Positions 34,936 through 43,979 of a DNA stretch of 64,000 nucleotides are shown piece by piece. The DNA is taken from NCBI GenBank assembly GCA_050246015.1, contig JBFWWU010000001.1:124001-188000 (forward strand), in the 5' to 3' direction. The notes below the pieces were generated by a model. It had not been told where the DNA came from. It was given only the letters and a program-made list of their open reading frames with translations, and made no database searches. Both the position numbers and the translations under genes were made by a program. Source of the DNA: JTS-AC122 sp050246015 (lineage in GTDB: Bacteria; Planctomycetota; Phycisphaerae; Phycisphaerales; UBA1924). The first letter of the stretch is position 1; every line of letters starts with the position of its first letter.

Positions 34936-36317
34936 CCCTCATGGATTCAGCGCTGCGAACGGTTCGTGACGCGCAGCCGATGGAGGTCTGCGGGCGGGTC
35001 GCCGTCGTCCGTGGCATGACGATCCTGCTCAACCGGTTGCCCATCCCGATCGGTTCACTGGTGCGGCTGGCGCCGACATCGCTCAGCGGGACGCGTGACG
35101 CCGAGAGTTCGGGCGGCGTGCAGTTGGCCGAGGTCATCGGGTTCACGGATCAGCACACGGTGGTGATGATGCTGGGATCGGCGGCGGGGATCAGCCCCGG
35201 GGACCGGGCGGTGGCGCTGCACGCGGCGCCGTCGGCGCCGGTGGGCGATTCGCTGCTGGGGCGCTGCGTGAACGCACTGGGACATCCCGTTGACGCGCGC
35301 GGGGTGCTCCACGCGCTGCAGCCGCGGCGACTGGATCCGGATCCGATCGGACCGCTGGATCGACGACGTATCAGCGCGGCGCTGGCGACGGGCGTGCGCG
35401 CGATCGACCTGTTCACGACGCTCGGGCAGGGGCAGCGCATGGGCGTGTTCGCCGGCCCGGGCGTGGGCAAATCAACGCTACTGGGGTGCATCGCGCGGAA
35501 CACGTCGGCCGACGTCAACGTCATCGCGCTGGTGGGCGAGCGAGGGCGCGAGGTACGGGATTTCATCGAGCACAACCTTGGCGCCGATGGGCTGGCGCGC
35601 TCGGTCATCGTCGTCTCGACGGGAGATGAATCGCCGCTGATGCGCGTGCGGGCCGCGAAGTACGCGACGACGATCGCGGAGTTTTTCCGCGATCAGGGCC
35701 GCGCGGTCATGCTGATGATGGACTCGGTGACGCGGTTCGCGCACGCGCAGCGCCAGATCGGACTGTCGGTGGGTGAGCCGCCCGCGACCCGCGGGTACAC
35801 GCCCAGCGTCTTTGCCGCGATGGCCCGGCTCATGGAGCGTGCCGGGGCGATCGAGGGGGCCTCGCACACCGGCGGGTCCATCACCGGCATCTACACCGTG
35901 CTGGTCGAGGGGGACGACATGACCGAGCCCGTCGCCGACGCGGCCCGCGGCATCCTCGACGGTCATCTCATCCTCAGCCGCGGTCTCGCGCAGCGCAACC
36001 ACTATCCCGCGATTGACGTGCTCGACTCCGTGTCGCGCGTCGCCGACGACGTGGTCGATGCCGCCCACGCCGCGGCCCGACGGCAACTTGTGCGTCTGAT
36101 CGCGGCGTACAAGAAGGTGGAGGACCTGGTGCAGATCGGCGCGTACGCGAAGGGATCGAGCATCGAGGCTGATACCGCGATTCATTTCCTGCCGCGCATC
36201 ACCGAACTTCTCCAGCAAGGCACGCACGAGCGAGAGGACTTCGCGGCGGGGAAGGCGAAGTTGCTCAAGATCGCGCTCGAAGCCGGGGCGGCCCTGGCGC
36301 CACCGGGGCGGCGGTAA
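34932..36317 (+). CDS. fliI: Flagellum-specific ATP synthase FliI
   Basis: FliI is the ATPase of the flagellar type III export apparatus, related to the F1 beta subunit. The 461-residue protein carries Walker A GPGVGKST (175-182), IALVGERGREVRDFI, Walker B VMLMMDSVTRFAHAQR and the type III family signature VGEPPATRGYTPSVFA. The GTG start at 34932 follows AGGGAGG and overlaps fliH; ATG 34941 is an alternative that loses only three residues. Confidence 0.97.
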   Translation: MTLMDSALRTVRDAQPMEVCGRVAVVRGMTILLNRLPIPIGSLVRLAPTSLSGTRDAESSGGVQLAEVIGFTDQHTVVMMLGSAAGISPGDRAVALHAAPSAPVGDSLLGRCVNALGHPVDARGVLHALQPRRLDPDPIGPLDRRRISAALATGVRAIDLFTTLGQGQRMGVFAGPGVGKSTLLGCIARNTSADVNVIALVGERGREVRDFIEHNLGADGLARSVIVVSTGDESPLMRVRAAKYATTIAEFFRDQGRAVMLMMDSVTRFAHAQRQIGLSVGEPPATRGYTPSVFAAMARLMERAGAIEGASHTGGSITGIYTVLVEGDDMTEPVADAARGILDGHLILSRGLAQRNHYPAIDVLDSVSRVADDVVDAAHAAARRQLVRLIAAYKKVEDLVQIGAYAKGSSIEADTAIHFLPRITELLQQGTHEREDFAAGKAKLLKIALEAGAALAPPGRR

Positions 36318-36397
36318 CCGAACCACTCCGCCGGACGCTGCATGGCCGCGCCCGGACCCGCATTCACCACACTCCAGACACCGACCGACGATCACCC

Positions 36398-36895
36398 ATG
36401 CCACGAGGATTTATCTTCAGCCTGCAACCCGTGCTCGAGCAGCGACAGCGGATCGAAGACCAGCGGAGGCTGGCGGTCGCGGAACTCGAGCGAGAGCGGC
36501 TCCGCACCGAAGAGTCGCTTCGCGCGTATCAGCGGGCCATCGCCGCGGCGAAGCGGGACCTGCGCGTGCGGCTGGGCGCGGAGCGATCGCGCGAAGAGGG
36601 GAGCGCCCCCGTCTCGCTCGCCGACGTGCGTTTGCAGGCGAGCGAGTCCCTGAGCCTGGTGAACAAGGCGCAGCAGGCCGTCATTCACCTGGCGGGCATC
36701 CACAAGCAGATCGACGCGGCCCGCTTGTCGCTGCTGGAAGCAACAACGCAGCGCAAGGCCGTGGAACTGCTGAGGACCCGGCGGCTTGAGGAATGGACGC
36801 AGCAGCAGCGGCGCCGCGAGAGCGCCGAACTTGACGAACTCTGCGTGATGCGCTTTGCCCGACCGCACGACGAGTCCCCCGGAGACGCCGCATGA
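36398..36895 (+). CDS. fliJ: Flagellar export protein FliJ
   Basis: FliJ is the coiled-coil stalk that sits in the FliI hexamer. This 165-residue protein is almost wholly helical and charged, starting FIFSLQPVLEQRQRIEDQ, the recognisable FliJ N-terminus, and continuing with long Arg/Glu-rich coiled coils. Position directly after fliI fits. Its stop overlaps the next start by four bases. Confidence 0.88.
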   Translation: MPRGFIFSLQPVLEQRQRIEDQRRLAVAELERERLRTEESLRAYQRAIAAAKRDLRVRLGAERSREEGSAPVSLADVRLQASESLSLVNKAQQAVIHLAGIHKQIDAARLSLLEATTQRKAVELLRTRRLEEWTQQQRRRESAELDELCVMRFARPHDESPGDAA

Positions 36896-37608
36896 AAGCA
36901 CTCACAACGATCCTGACCACGCTCGCCGTCGCGAACCTGCTGGCGCTGAGCGGCTTCATCGGGTGGCTTGTCAAGAGCGATCGCCTGAACCGGGAGCGGC
37001 TGGAAGCGATCCGCGCGATGTTCTCGACGACGATCACGGAGGAAGCCGCGAGCAAGGCCGAAGCCGAGCGTCAGAAGCAGGAGGCCCAGGACGCCGCCGA
37101 AGCGGCCGCGAAGGCCCTGATCCTCCCGGTGCGCTCCGCTGAAAAACTGGCGCAAGGGAAAGAGTCGGCGGACGCCGACCTGCAGAACAAACTCCGGCTG
37201 GAAAGCGAACTCCGCGCGCTGCAGGAGTTTCTGGTGCGCGAGAACGACCGCCTGGTTCGCCTGGAAGGCGACCTCAAGCAGCGAGAAGCCATGTTTGCAC
37301 AGGAGCGCAAGAAGATCGAGGAGACCGCCGGCACCGAGCAGTTCCAGAAGGCGATGGCGACGCTGGGCGGCATGAAGCCCGCCGACGCACGCGCCATGCT
37401 CAGCGAACTGCTGGGTTCCGGGCACGCGGACGAAGTGACCGCGTACCTGAACGCGATGGACGAGCGGCAGCGCAGCAAGGTCATGACCGAGTTCATCAAG
37501 TCGGATCCAAAGGTGGCAGCCAGTTTGCTGGAGCAACTGCGGCGTTACGGCGTGGGGCCGGACGCTGCCGAGGCTCCAGCCTATGTACCCGCTTCCTCAG
37601 GTTCCTAG
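36892..37608 (+). CDS. MotE-like flagellar protein (MgtE-N type C-terminal domain)
   Basis: This 238-residue protein has an N-terminal membrane helix (about 5-25, LTTLAVANLLALSGFIGWL), a long Glu/Ala/Arg-rich coiled coil (about 45-155) and a C-terminal helical domain with ADARAMLSELLGSGHADEVTAYLNAM and RSKVMTEFIKSDPKVAASLL. That last domain looks like the MgtE intracellular N domain found in FliG and in MotE. MotE-type proteins link the flagellar motor or its stator chaperoning to the envelope, and are often encoded between fliJ and fliK, as here. The name is by domain layout, not by high identity. Confidence 0.65.
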   Translation: MKALTTILTTLAVANLLALSGFIGWLVKSDRLNRERLEAIRAMFSTTITEEAASKAEAERQKQEAQDAAEAAAKALILPVRSAEKLAQGKESADADLQNKLRLESELRALQEFLVRENDRLVRLEGDLKQREAMFAQERKKIEETAGTEQFQKAMATLGGMKPADARAMLSELLGSGHADEVTAYLNAMDERQRSKVMTEFIKSDPKVAASLLEQLRRYGVGPDAAEAPAYVPASSGS

Positions 37609-39064
37609 CGCGTCATCCGCCACCGGCCCCGCGCTAATCGTGCGCTCTCAGGAGCGGGATCCGCGCCCGGCCGAGGATTTCACCGACATCCTGCGCCGCG
37701 CCGCGCCGCTGGACACCTCCGCCGCTCACGCCGCGCTCCCTCCGGAACACTCCGCGGAATCCTCGGCGGCCTCAGCCGATGCACCCTCGACGCCGGGCGA
37801 CGAGCGAGATGCGCCCGACGCGGACAAGGACTCCGGCGCGGACGAGCCCGCCGATGGCGACGAGGCATCGAGCCCGACTGCATCGCTCCACTCCGCCGAC
37901 CTGATCGGGAGCGCTTCGCTCTCGATCCACGCGCTCAACGCCGCGCTGCTCCACGGCGGGGCGACCGCCCAGGCCCGGCGCACGCTGGTTCGCGCGGACA
38001 CTGATCCCGGCAGGCCCGCCGGACCGTCTAGCGGCCGCCACGATCGTGCGGATGCACGCGCCGGCGTCGCTGGAGAGACCTCACGCGCCGCCGGCGTCAG
38101 CCCGCCCGAACGCGACAACGCCGTTCGCATCTCATCATCCGCCGGCACGCCCCCAGCGGCGCGCCCCGCGAGCGATGCGCCACGCGATCACTCCCCCCCC
38201 TCCCCCTCCACCACCAGGACTCCCGCGGCGCCGAATCCGCGCCCTGCGGAGTCGTCCGAGCCACCCGCCGCCGCCGCACGTGCGTCGCAGGCCGCCGAAG
38301 CCGCTCTGTCGGCACACGATGCGATACGCCGACTCGTCCTCGCGGACCGTCCGAGCCCGTGCACACCCCCGCGGCCCGACTCCGCGGGCGCTCGTACCGC
38401 CGCGCCGCTTGGCGCGACCTCATCGGCGAACTCCATCAGGCCCGCGGAGCGTGCGCCTACTCGCGCAAGCGCCGCGCCCGCCGCGCAACACGATCACGAA
38501 CCTGTCTCCATCCAACTGCTGCGCGGCGTCCGACTCGCCGTGGCACGTGCTTCGTCGAAGCAGTCGCCCGCGTCGTCCGACAGCGCGATCATCTCCCTCA
38601 AACCGGAATCACTTGGCAAAGTGACGGTGCGTGTGGACGTGCGCGACGGGGTGGTTCGCGCCGACTTCGAGTCCCACACTGCTTTGGCACACGAGTTGCT
38701 CAAGTCCAGTATCGCGGAGTTGCGTCAACACCTGGAAGCCCGAGGCGTCTCGGTGGATCGCATCCAAGTGTCGCTCCGCGAGGAACCGCCGCTCGCCCAG
38801 CCCATACCCGGCGCGGAGTCGCCGAGGAACCGGGCGGATGCGGACTTGCCGCCGCAGGATGCGCCGGCAGGATCAGACGACCCGGGCGGATCCGTCGGAG
38901 ACGGCCCGCACAATCACCCGCCGCGGGATGAGCAGGGGGCGACTCGCGATCGCCCGCCGGGCTCACACCTCGATGCGGACACACGACCGGCGGAGCCGGC
39001 CTGGACCGAACGCGCAGACGAATCGGAATGGACGCCGATCGGCCTCGTGGACAGGCTTGCCTGA
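37583..39064 (+). CDS. fliK: Flagellar hook-length control protein FliK
   Basis: FliK measures hook length and triggers the export substrate switch. The protein has 493 residues. Residues 1-310 are low complexity and rich in Pro, Ala, Ser and Asp, the flexible ruler part that varies between species. The C-terminal domain (about 325-400) holds the conserved FliK block ISLKPESLGKVTVRVDVRDG and AHELLKSSIAELRQHLEARG, which binds the export gate. A final acidic Pro-rich tail of about 90 residues is unusual. The start overlaps the MotE-like gene by 26 bases. Confidence 0.9.
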   Translation: MYPLPQVPSASSATGPALIVRSQERDPRPAEDFTDILRRAAPLDTSAAHAALPPEHSAESSAASADAPSTPGDERDAPDADKDSGADEPADGDEASSPTASLHSADLIGSASLSIHALNAALLHGGATAQARRTLVRADTDPGRPAGPSSGRHDRADARAGVAGETSRAAGVSPPERDNAVRISSSAGTPPAARPASDAPRDHSPPSPSTTRTPAAPNPRPAESSEPPAAAARASQAAEAALSAHDAIRRLVLADRPSPCTPPRPDSAGARTAAPLGATSSANSIRPAERAPTRASAAPAAQHDHEPVSIQLLRGVRLAVARASSKQSPASSDSAIISLKPESLGKVTVRVDVRDGVVRADFESHTALAHELLKSSIAELRQHLEARGVSVDRIQVSLREEPPLAQPIPGAESPRNRADADLPPQDAPAGSDDPGGSVGDGPHNHPPRDEQGATRDRPPGSHLDADTRPAEPAWTERADESEWTPIGLVDRLA

Positions 39065-39088
39065 CACGACTGCAAAGGAGCCCGACGT

Positions 39089-39529
39089 ATGCCCGTGCTC
39101 GATGAACTCGGAGCCGCCCCCGGGGCCGCGCGCGCCCCCAGCGATGCCTTCAGCGATCTGCGCAGCGAGGACTTCGTGAAGATCATGTTCACGGAGTTGT
39201 CGAACCAGGACCCGCTGAAACCCAATGACTCCAGCGCGCTGCTGGAACAGATGTCGAGCCTGCGTTCCATTCAGTCCGACATCGACCTGGGGCAGAAACT
39301 CGAAACGCTGGTATCGCAGAACCAGATGGCCAGCGCATCGAACCTGCTCGGGCGCCTGGTCTCCGGTGTCAGCGAGACGAACGAGCGCGTCATCGGCGTG
39401 GTCGCCACGGTCAGCCGCACCCCCGATGGACCCGTCCTCACGCTCGACGACGGCACCCGCGTCCCGTTCTCGCAGGTGGATGAACTGGCGGATCCTGACG
39501 CGCTCCCGGGCGCCGGCGGAGGCAACTGA
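39089..39529 (+). CDS. flgD: Flagellar hook assembly protein FlgD (short form)
   Basis: FlgD caps the growing hook and guides FlgE assembly. The N-terminal signature EDFVKIMFTELSNQDPLKPNDSSALLEQMSSL-type region (about 29-60) is clear. The protein is only 146 residues, whereas FlgD is usually around 220; the C-terminal tudor/fibronectin-like half is reduced to one short beta region (VIGVVATVSRTPDGPVLTLD). Short FlgD forms occur in several phyla. It lies between fliK and the small operon protein and flgE, as expected for a hook gene. Confidence 0.92.
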   Translation: MPVLDELGAAPGAARAPSDAFSDLRSEDFVKIMFTELSNQDPLKPNDSSALLEQMSSLRSIQSDIDLGQKLETLVSQNQMASASNLLGRLVSGVSETNERVIGVVATVSRTPDGPVLTLDDGTRVPFSQVDELADPDALPGAGGGN

Positions 39530-40008
39530 TGACCAGCGAATCATCGCAACTCCTGAAAATGCTCGGCTCGGGCGTGCGCGCCGGTCCGTGTTCGACCACG
39601 CCCGCGCCGGCGAACATCGATAGCGCCCCGTTCGCCGAACTTCTCAAGCAGGCCGAATCGGGCGACCTGGCCACCCATCGGCGCGTCTGCGTCGAGAGCA
39701 GCGCGGGGATCGAGTTGACAGAGGCGCAGTCGCTGGCGCTCTCCGCCGCCGCCGATCGCGCCGAAGCCGCCGGCATCCGCAAGGCGCTGGTCATGCTCGA
39801 CGATCAAGCCTTCGTACTTGATGTCAGCACGCGAAGCATCACGGGCAAGGCCCAGTTCAACCAGGGCGTGCTCAGCGGTATCGACGGCGTGATGAAGATC
39901 TCCTCGACCACGCAGGGCGGCGCGGCGCCCGGCGCGACCGACGCCATCCTCCCCCTCCCGCGAGTCTCCCCGTCGCAACTCCTGAACCTCCCGACCCGCG
40001 CCGCCTGA
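39529..40008 (+). CDS. Small flagellar operon protein (TIGR02530-like)
   Basis: This 159-residue protein begins one base inside the flgD stop (CTGATGA overlap). Its core, from about residue 60 to 115, reads LTEAQSLALSAAADRAEAAGIRKALVMLDDQAFVLDV and matches the pattern of the conserved flagellar operon protein often found between flgD and flgE. The N-terminal 45 residues are unstructured. Exact function is unknown even where the family is named; hook assembly is inferred from position. Confidence 0.7.
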   Translation: MTSESSQLLKMLGSGVRAGPCSTTPAPANIDSAPFAELLKQAESGDLATHRRVCVESSAGIELTEAQSLALSAAADRAEAAGIRKALVMLDDQAFVLDVSTRSITGKAQFNQGVLSGIDGVMKISSTTQGGAAPGATDAILPLPRVSPSQLLNLPTRAA

Positions 40009-40061
40009 TCGAGCCCTTCGCGCGCCGTGTGTTCACCCACCACGCTTGACACGGAACTCCC

Positions 40062-41795
40062 ATGGCATCCACCACTGCCCTGTTCACCGGTCTCTCGGGT
40101 CTCACCGCCAACGCGCGGAACCTCGACGTCATCGGCAACAACATCGCCAACGCCAACACCACCGCCTTCAAGTCCAACCGCCTGCTGTTCTCCTCGACCT
40201 TCAGCCGGACCTTCAGCATCGGCTCGGTCCCCAATGAGAACAGCGGCGGCACCAACCCTGGCCAGATCGGTCTTGGCGTCAACGTCGCCGGCACGCAGCG
40301 CGACTTCTCGGGCGGCGCGCTGGCCACCACCGGCGACTCGCGCGACCTGGCGATCGAGGGCAACGGGTTCTTCATCGTCAGCCGGGGCGGCGGGAACTAC
40401 TACACCCGCGCCGGCGCCTTCAGGCAGAACAGCGAGAACAACCTCGTCAACATCTCCGGCGACCGCGTCCGCGGGTACGCCGTCGATGATCAGTTCAACA
40501 TCGTTGAGGGACAACTCGTCGATCTGTCCATCCCCGTCGGGCAACTCACGCTCGCCGAAGCCACTCGCAACGTTCGCTTCACGGGAAACCTCAACGCCGA
40601 CGGACCCCTGCCCACCCGCGGATCTCAGATCGACTTGAGCGCGCTCTCGCTCGTGTCCGGGCCAATCGGCGGCCCGGGGGGCGATGTCCTTGCGCTCTCC
40701 AGCCTGCTGACCGACATCGACAACTCGTCCAGCCCGGGCAATCCCCTCTTCACCGCCGGCCAGCGACTGAGCGTCACCGGCGTGGAAAAGGGCAACCGCA
40801 CGCTCCCCACCAGTGAGTTCCAGATCACCCCCACCTCCACGGTCCAGGAGTGGGCCGACTTCCTCGTCGCCGCTCTGGGAATCAACCCATCGACCGGCGC
40901 GAACCCCGACGGCAATACCCCGGGCATCACCCTCGACCCCGCCACCGGCGTGATCAGCATCTTCGGCAACGCCGGCGCCGTCAACGACCTCGACATCGAA
41001 GCCACCGATATCCGCCTGCTCAACGCCGACGGCTCCTTCGCCGGCGCGCCCTTCACCCCGGACCCCAAGGCCCAGGCCGACGGCGAGTCCGTCCGAACCA
41101 CCTTTATCACCTACGACTCCCTCGGCACCGCCGTTCCGGTTGACATCTCGGTCGTCCTGGACTCGCGCGGCGACGCCGGCACGTCCTGGCGATACTTCGT
41201 CGAATCCGGCGATGACAGCGACGTCGCGCTCCAGGTCGCCACCGGCGTGATCGATTTCGACATGTTCGGCCGGCTGACGTCTGCCGGACCCGTCAACATC
41301 ACCGTCGATCGCGCGGGATCGGGCGCGATCTCTCCCTTGTCCATCGACCTGGCGTTCGATTCCGACTCCGGGTCCGTCACCGCCCTTTCCGACACCAACT
41401 CCACCCTCGCCGCCGTCTTTCAGGACGGGTCCCCGATCGGCACCCTCGCCACGTTCGGGGTTGGTGTCAACGGCATCATCACCGGCGCGTTCACCAACGG
41501 GCTCACGCGGACCCTGGGCCAGGTTGCACTCGCCACGTTTTCCAATCCCGAAGGGCTCGTCGATATCGGCGACAACCTGTTCACCGCCGGGCCCAACTCC
41601 GGCACCCCGGTGGTCACCACGCCGACGTCGCTGGGCGCCGGCCGCGTCGTCAGCGGCGCGCTCGAGCAGTCCAACGTTGACATCTCCCAGGAGTTCATCC
41701 AACTCATCCTCACGAGCACGGGCTACTCCGCCGCCTCGCGCGTCATCACGACCACCGACCAGTTGATGCAGCAACTCCTGGTCATCGGGCGATGA
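40062..41795 (+). CDS. flgE: Flagellar hook protein FlgE
   Basis: FlgE polymerises into the hook. The 577-residue protein starts with the rod/hook family N-terminus STTALFTGLSGLTANARNLDVIGNN followed by IANANTTAFKS, and ends with SNVDISQEFIQLILTSTGYSAASRVI. These form the D0 coiled coils. The middle contains the FlgE D1/D2 domains: YYTRAGAFRQN (a family hallmark) and TFITYDSLGTAVPVDI. It is the last flagellar gene of the cluster in this window. Confidence 0.96.
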   Translation: MASTTALFTGLSGLTANARNLDVIGNNIANANTTAFKSNRLLFSSTFSRTFSIGSVPNENSGGTNPGQIGLGVNVAGTQRDFSGGALATTGDSRDLAIEGNGFFIVSRGGGNYYTRAGAFRQNSENNLVNISGDRVRGYAVDDQFNIVEGQLVDLSIPVGQLTLAEATRNVRFTGNLNADGPLPTRGSQIDLSALSLVSGPIGGPGGDVLALSSLLTDIDNSSSPGNPLFTAGQRLSVTGVEKGNRTLPTSEFQITPTSTVQEWADFLVAALGINPSTGANPDGNTPGITLDPATGVISIFGNAGAVNDLDIEATDIRLLNADGSFAGAPFTPDPKAQADGESVRTTFITYDSLGTAVPVDISVVLDSRGDAGTSWRYFVESGDDSDVALQVATGVIDFDMFGRLTSAGPVNITVDRAGSGAISPLSIDLAFDSDSGSVTALSDTNSTLAAVFQDGSPIGTLATFGVGVNGIITGAFTNGLTRTLGQVALATFSNPEGLVDIGDNLFTAGPNSGTPVVTTPTSLGAGRVVSGALEQSNVDISQEFIQLILTSTGYSAASRVITTTDQLMQQLLVIGR

Positions 41796-41962
41796 TCCCC
41801 GGATGCGGGGACGGTCGACAACCCGAAGCGCTTCCGGTAGACTGACCGGCTGGTTCCTCATCGCGGCAGTCCACACCGGAGCGACCCCTGGCCGACCCAT
41901 CCGCGCAACCTCCCGCTTCACCCGCGCATTCCCACCGGCGCCCGGGCCGGCTGGCGGTCGTC

Positions 41963-42415
41963 GTGGCCGCGATCGTCGGCGCGGCGCTCGGCATCGCCCT
42001 CTTTACCTTCAACTTCGCCGAGGGCACTTCGTACCTGTCCGAGGACCCGCGCGCGTGCATCAACTGCCACGTCATGCAGGCGCAGTACGACGGCTGGCTC
42101 CACGCTTCCCACCACGCGACCGCGACCTGCAACGACTGCCACGTCCCGCACGATTCGCTCGTGCACAAGTTCTACGTCAAGGCCGAGCATGGCTACCGCC
42201 ACAGCAAGGGCTTCACGTTCAATGACTTTCACGAGCCGATCCAGATCACCCCGGGCAGCCGCGCCGTCGTCGTCGAGAACTGCATGCGTTGCCATGCGAC
42301 GATCGCGGCGGACCTCATGATGTCCGACCAGCCGCCGGAGCACGCCCGCGCCCGGTTCGTCTCCGCTGATTGCCTTCATTGCCACGTCAGGGTCGGGCAC
42401 GGCCCGACACGATAA
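41963..42415 (+). CDS. nrfH: Cytochrome c nitrite reductase small subunit NrfH
   Basis: NrfH is the membrane-anchored tetraheme quinol dehydrogenase that feeds electrons to NrfA. Four CxxCH sites are present: CINCH (32-36), CNDCH (56-60), CMRCH (107-111) and CLHCH (137-141), after one N-terminal membrane helix. The family phrases HVMQAQYDGWLHASHH and FTFNDFHEPIQI are clear. The GTG at 41963 shortens the helix. The frame is open upstream to 41846 and a CTG at 41888, six bases after GGAG, would give a 25-residue polar N-terminus and the complete helix LAVVVAAIVGAALGIALFTF; this earlier start may be the real one. nrfA follows after 11 bases. Confidence 0.93.
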   Translation: MAAIVGAALGIALFTFNFAEGTSYLSEDPRACINCHVMQAQYDGWLHASHHATATCNDCHVPHDSLVHKFYVKAEHGYRHSKGFTFNDFHEPIQITPGSRAVVVENCMRCHATIAADLMMSDQPPEHARARFVSADCLHCHVRVGHGPTR

Positions 42416-42426
42416 GCCCGAGGACC

Positions 42427-43968
42427 ATGCTCATGGCGTCACCCCGTTCCCCCTTGTACCGTCGCGGCTTTGCCCGCTCCACGTTTCTGCTCCTGCTCGT
42501 CGGGGTCGTCGCGGCCGCCGGTGGTGTAGCCGCGATGGCCCTCTACAACAACATCGCCCAGCGCCAGCGCGAAGCGACCTCGACGATCGTCAAGATCGTC
42601 GATCTGACCGAGCGCACCATCGACCCCGCCGAGTGGGGCAAGAACTACCCGCGCCAGTACGACGGGTATATCCGGACCGCGGACAACCCCAGGGCCCGGT
42701 TCGGCTGGAGCGAGGGCATCCCCGCCAGCCACACTCAAAGCCCCGGCGACTCCAAGGCGCCCTCCAAGATCGAGGCCGACCCGTGGCTCAAGACGATCTT
42801 CAACGGATACGCCTTTGCGATCGACTACCGCGAGCGCCGCGGGCATGCGTTCATGCTCTTCGATCAGCGCGAGACACAGCGCGTGAAGCAGAAGCCCCAG
42901 CCGGGCGCATGCCTCAACTGCCACGCCAGCAACGTCGTCGCCTACCGCGAGGCGGGGATCAGCAGCGGCGCCCCGGGCTCCCTCGATGACCCGCTCCTCT
43001 CTGCCCAGGGGCTCGAACAACTGATCAAGGGGTGGGAGCACGTCAACCCGCTCACGTATGCCGACGCGACCTCGCTTGTCTCCCACCCCGTCACGTGCCT
43101 TGATTGCCACGATCCTGCGTCCATGCGGCTGCGGATCACCCGCCCCGCCTTCATGGAAGGGATCGCCCACCTCGCCGCCTCCGACGACCCCGTCCCGCAC
43201 CTGCCCAGCATCGAGCAGTGGCGCCGCGGGAACCGCGCCAGCGCGTACGACCCCAACACCATGGCCTCGCGCCAGGAGATGCGGTCCATGTCCTGCGGCC
43301 AGTGCCACGTCGAGTATTACTTCAAGGGGGACCAGAAGCGGCTGACCTTCCCCTGGCACAACGGGCTCAAGATCGAGCAGATGGAGAAGTACTACGACGA
43401 CGTGAAGTGGAACGACTGGATCCACGCCGACTCCGGCGCGCCCGTCATCAAGGCCCAGCACCCCGAGTTCGAGATCTGGAGCCAGGGGATCCACGCCCGC
43501 AGCGGCGTCGCCTGCGCCGACTGTCACATGCCCTACAAGCGTGAAGGCGCGGTGAAGTTCAGCGACCACCAGGTCCGCACCCCCTTGGCCGACGTGGCCC
43601 GTTCATGCCAAACGTGCCATCAGTACACGGAGCAGGAGATCCTCGCCCGGGTCGATGCGATCCAGTCTCGGACCAAGGCGCAACTCGTTCGCGCCGAGAA
43701 GGCCGTCGTTGACCTCATCGTCACGATCCAGTCGGCGATGAAAGCCGGCGCGACCGACGAGCAACTGGCCCCGGCCCGCGATTTCCAGCGCCGCGCGCAG
43801 TGGCGCGCCGACCTCATCAACGCCGAGAACTCCATGGGGTTCCACGCGCCGGGTGAAACGCTCCGCATCCTCGGCGAGGCGATCGACTTCGCTCGCCAGG
43901 GCGTCGTCGAAGCCGTCAAGGCCGGCGGGACCGCCCCGCCCGCGCCCCCGCGCCCTCCGGCGAACTGA
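42427..43968 (+). CDS. nrfA: Ammonia-forming cytochrome c nitrite reductase NrfA (CxxCH heme-1 form)
   Basis: NrfA reduces nitrite to ammonium with six electrons in the periplasm. The protein has 513 residues from ATG 42427 (GAGGA in front). An N-terminal hydrophobic segment (about 18-38) acts as signal or anchor. Five heme sites are seen: CLNCH (162-166), CLDCH (224-228), CGQCHVEYY (290-298), CADCH (363-367) and CQTCH (394-398). Heme 1, the active-site heme, usually binds through CxxCK; here it is CxxCH, as in some epsilonproteobacterial enzymes. The conserved Arg (SMRLRITRP), Tyr (HVEYYF) and His (SQGIHARSG) regions of NrfA are all intact, so the enzyme should be functional. The NrfHA pair points to respiratory ammonification. 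Confidence 0.94.
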   Translation: MLMASPRSPLYRRGFARSTFLLLLVGVVAAAGGVAAMALYNNIAQRQREATSTIVKIVDLTERTIDPAEWGKNYPRQYDGYIRTADNPRARFGWSEGIPASHTQSPGDSKAPSKIEADPWLKTIFNGYAFAIDYRERRGHAFMLFDQRETQRVKQKPQPGACLNCHASNVVAYREAGISSGAPGSLDDPLLSAQGLEQLIKGWEHVNPLTYADATSLVSHPVTCLDCHDPASMRLRITRPAFMEGIAHLAASDDPVPHLPSIEQWRRGNRASAYDPNTMASRQEMRSMSCGQCHVEYYFKGDQKRLTFPWHNGLKIEQMEKYYDDVKWNDWIHADSGAPVIKAQHPEFEIWSQGIHARSGVACADCHMPYKREGAVKFSDHQVRTPLADVARSCQTCHQYTEQEILARVDAIQSRTKAQLVRAEKAVVDLIVTIQSAMKAGATDEQLAPARDFQRRAQWRADLINAENSMGFHAPGETLRILGEAIDFARQGVVEAVKAGGTAPPAPPRPPAN

Positions 43969-43979
43969 TACCATCAACG

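Noticed and set aside
39804..41921. A 705-codon open frame on the minus strand opposite flgE
   Set aside because: It lies wholly antisense to the clearly recognisable flgE and the small operon gene, has a Gly/Asp/Val-rich composition typical of GC-rich shadow frames, and no recognisable domain.
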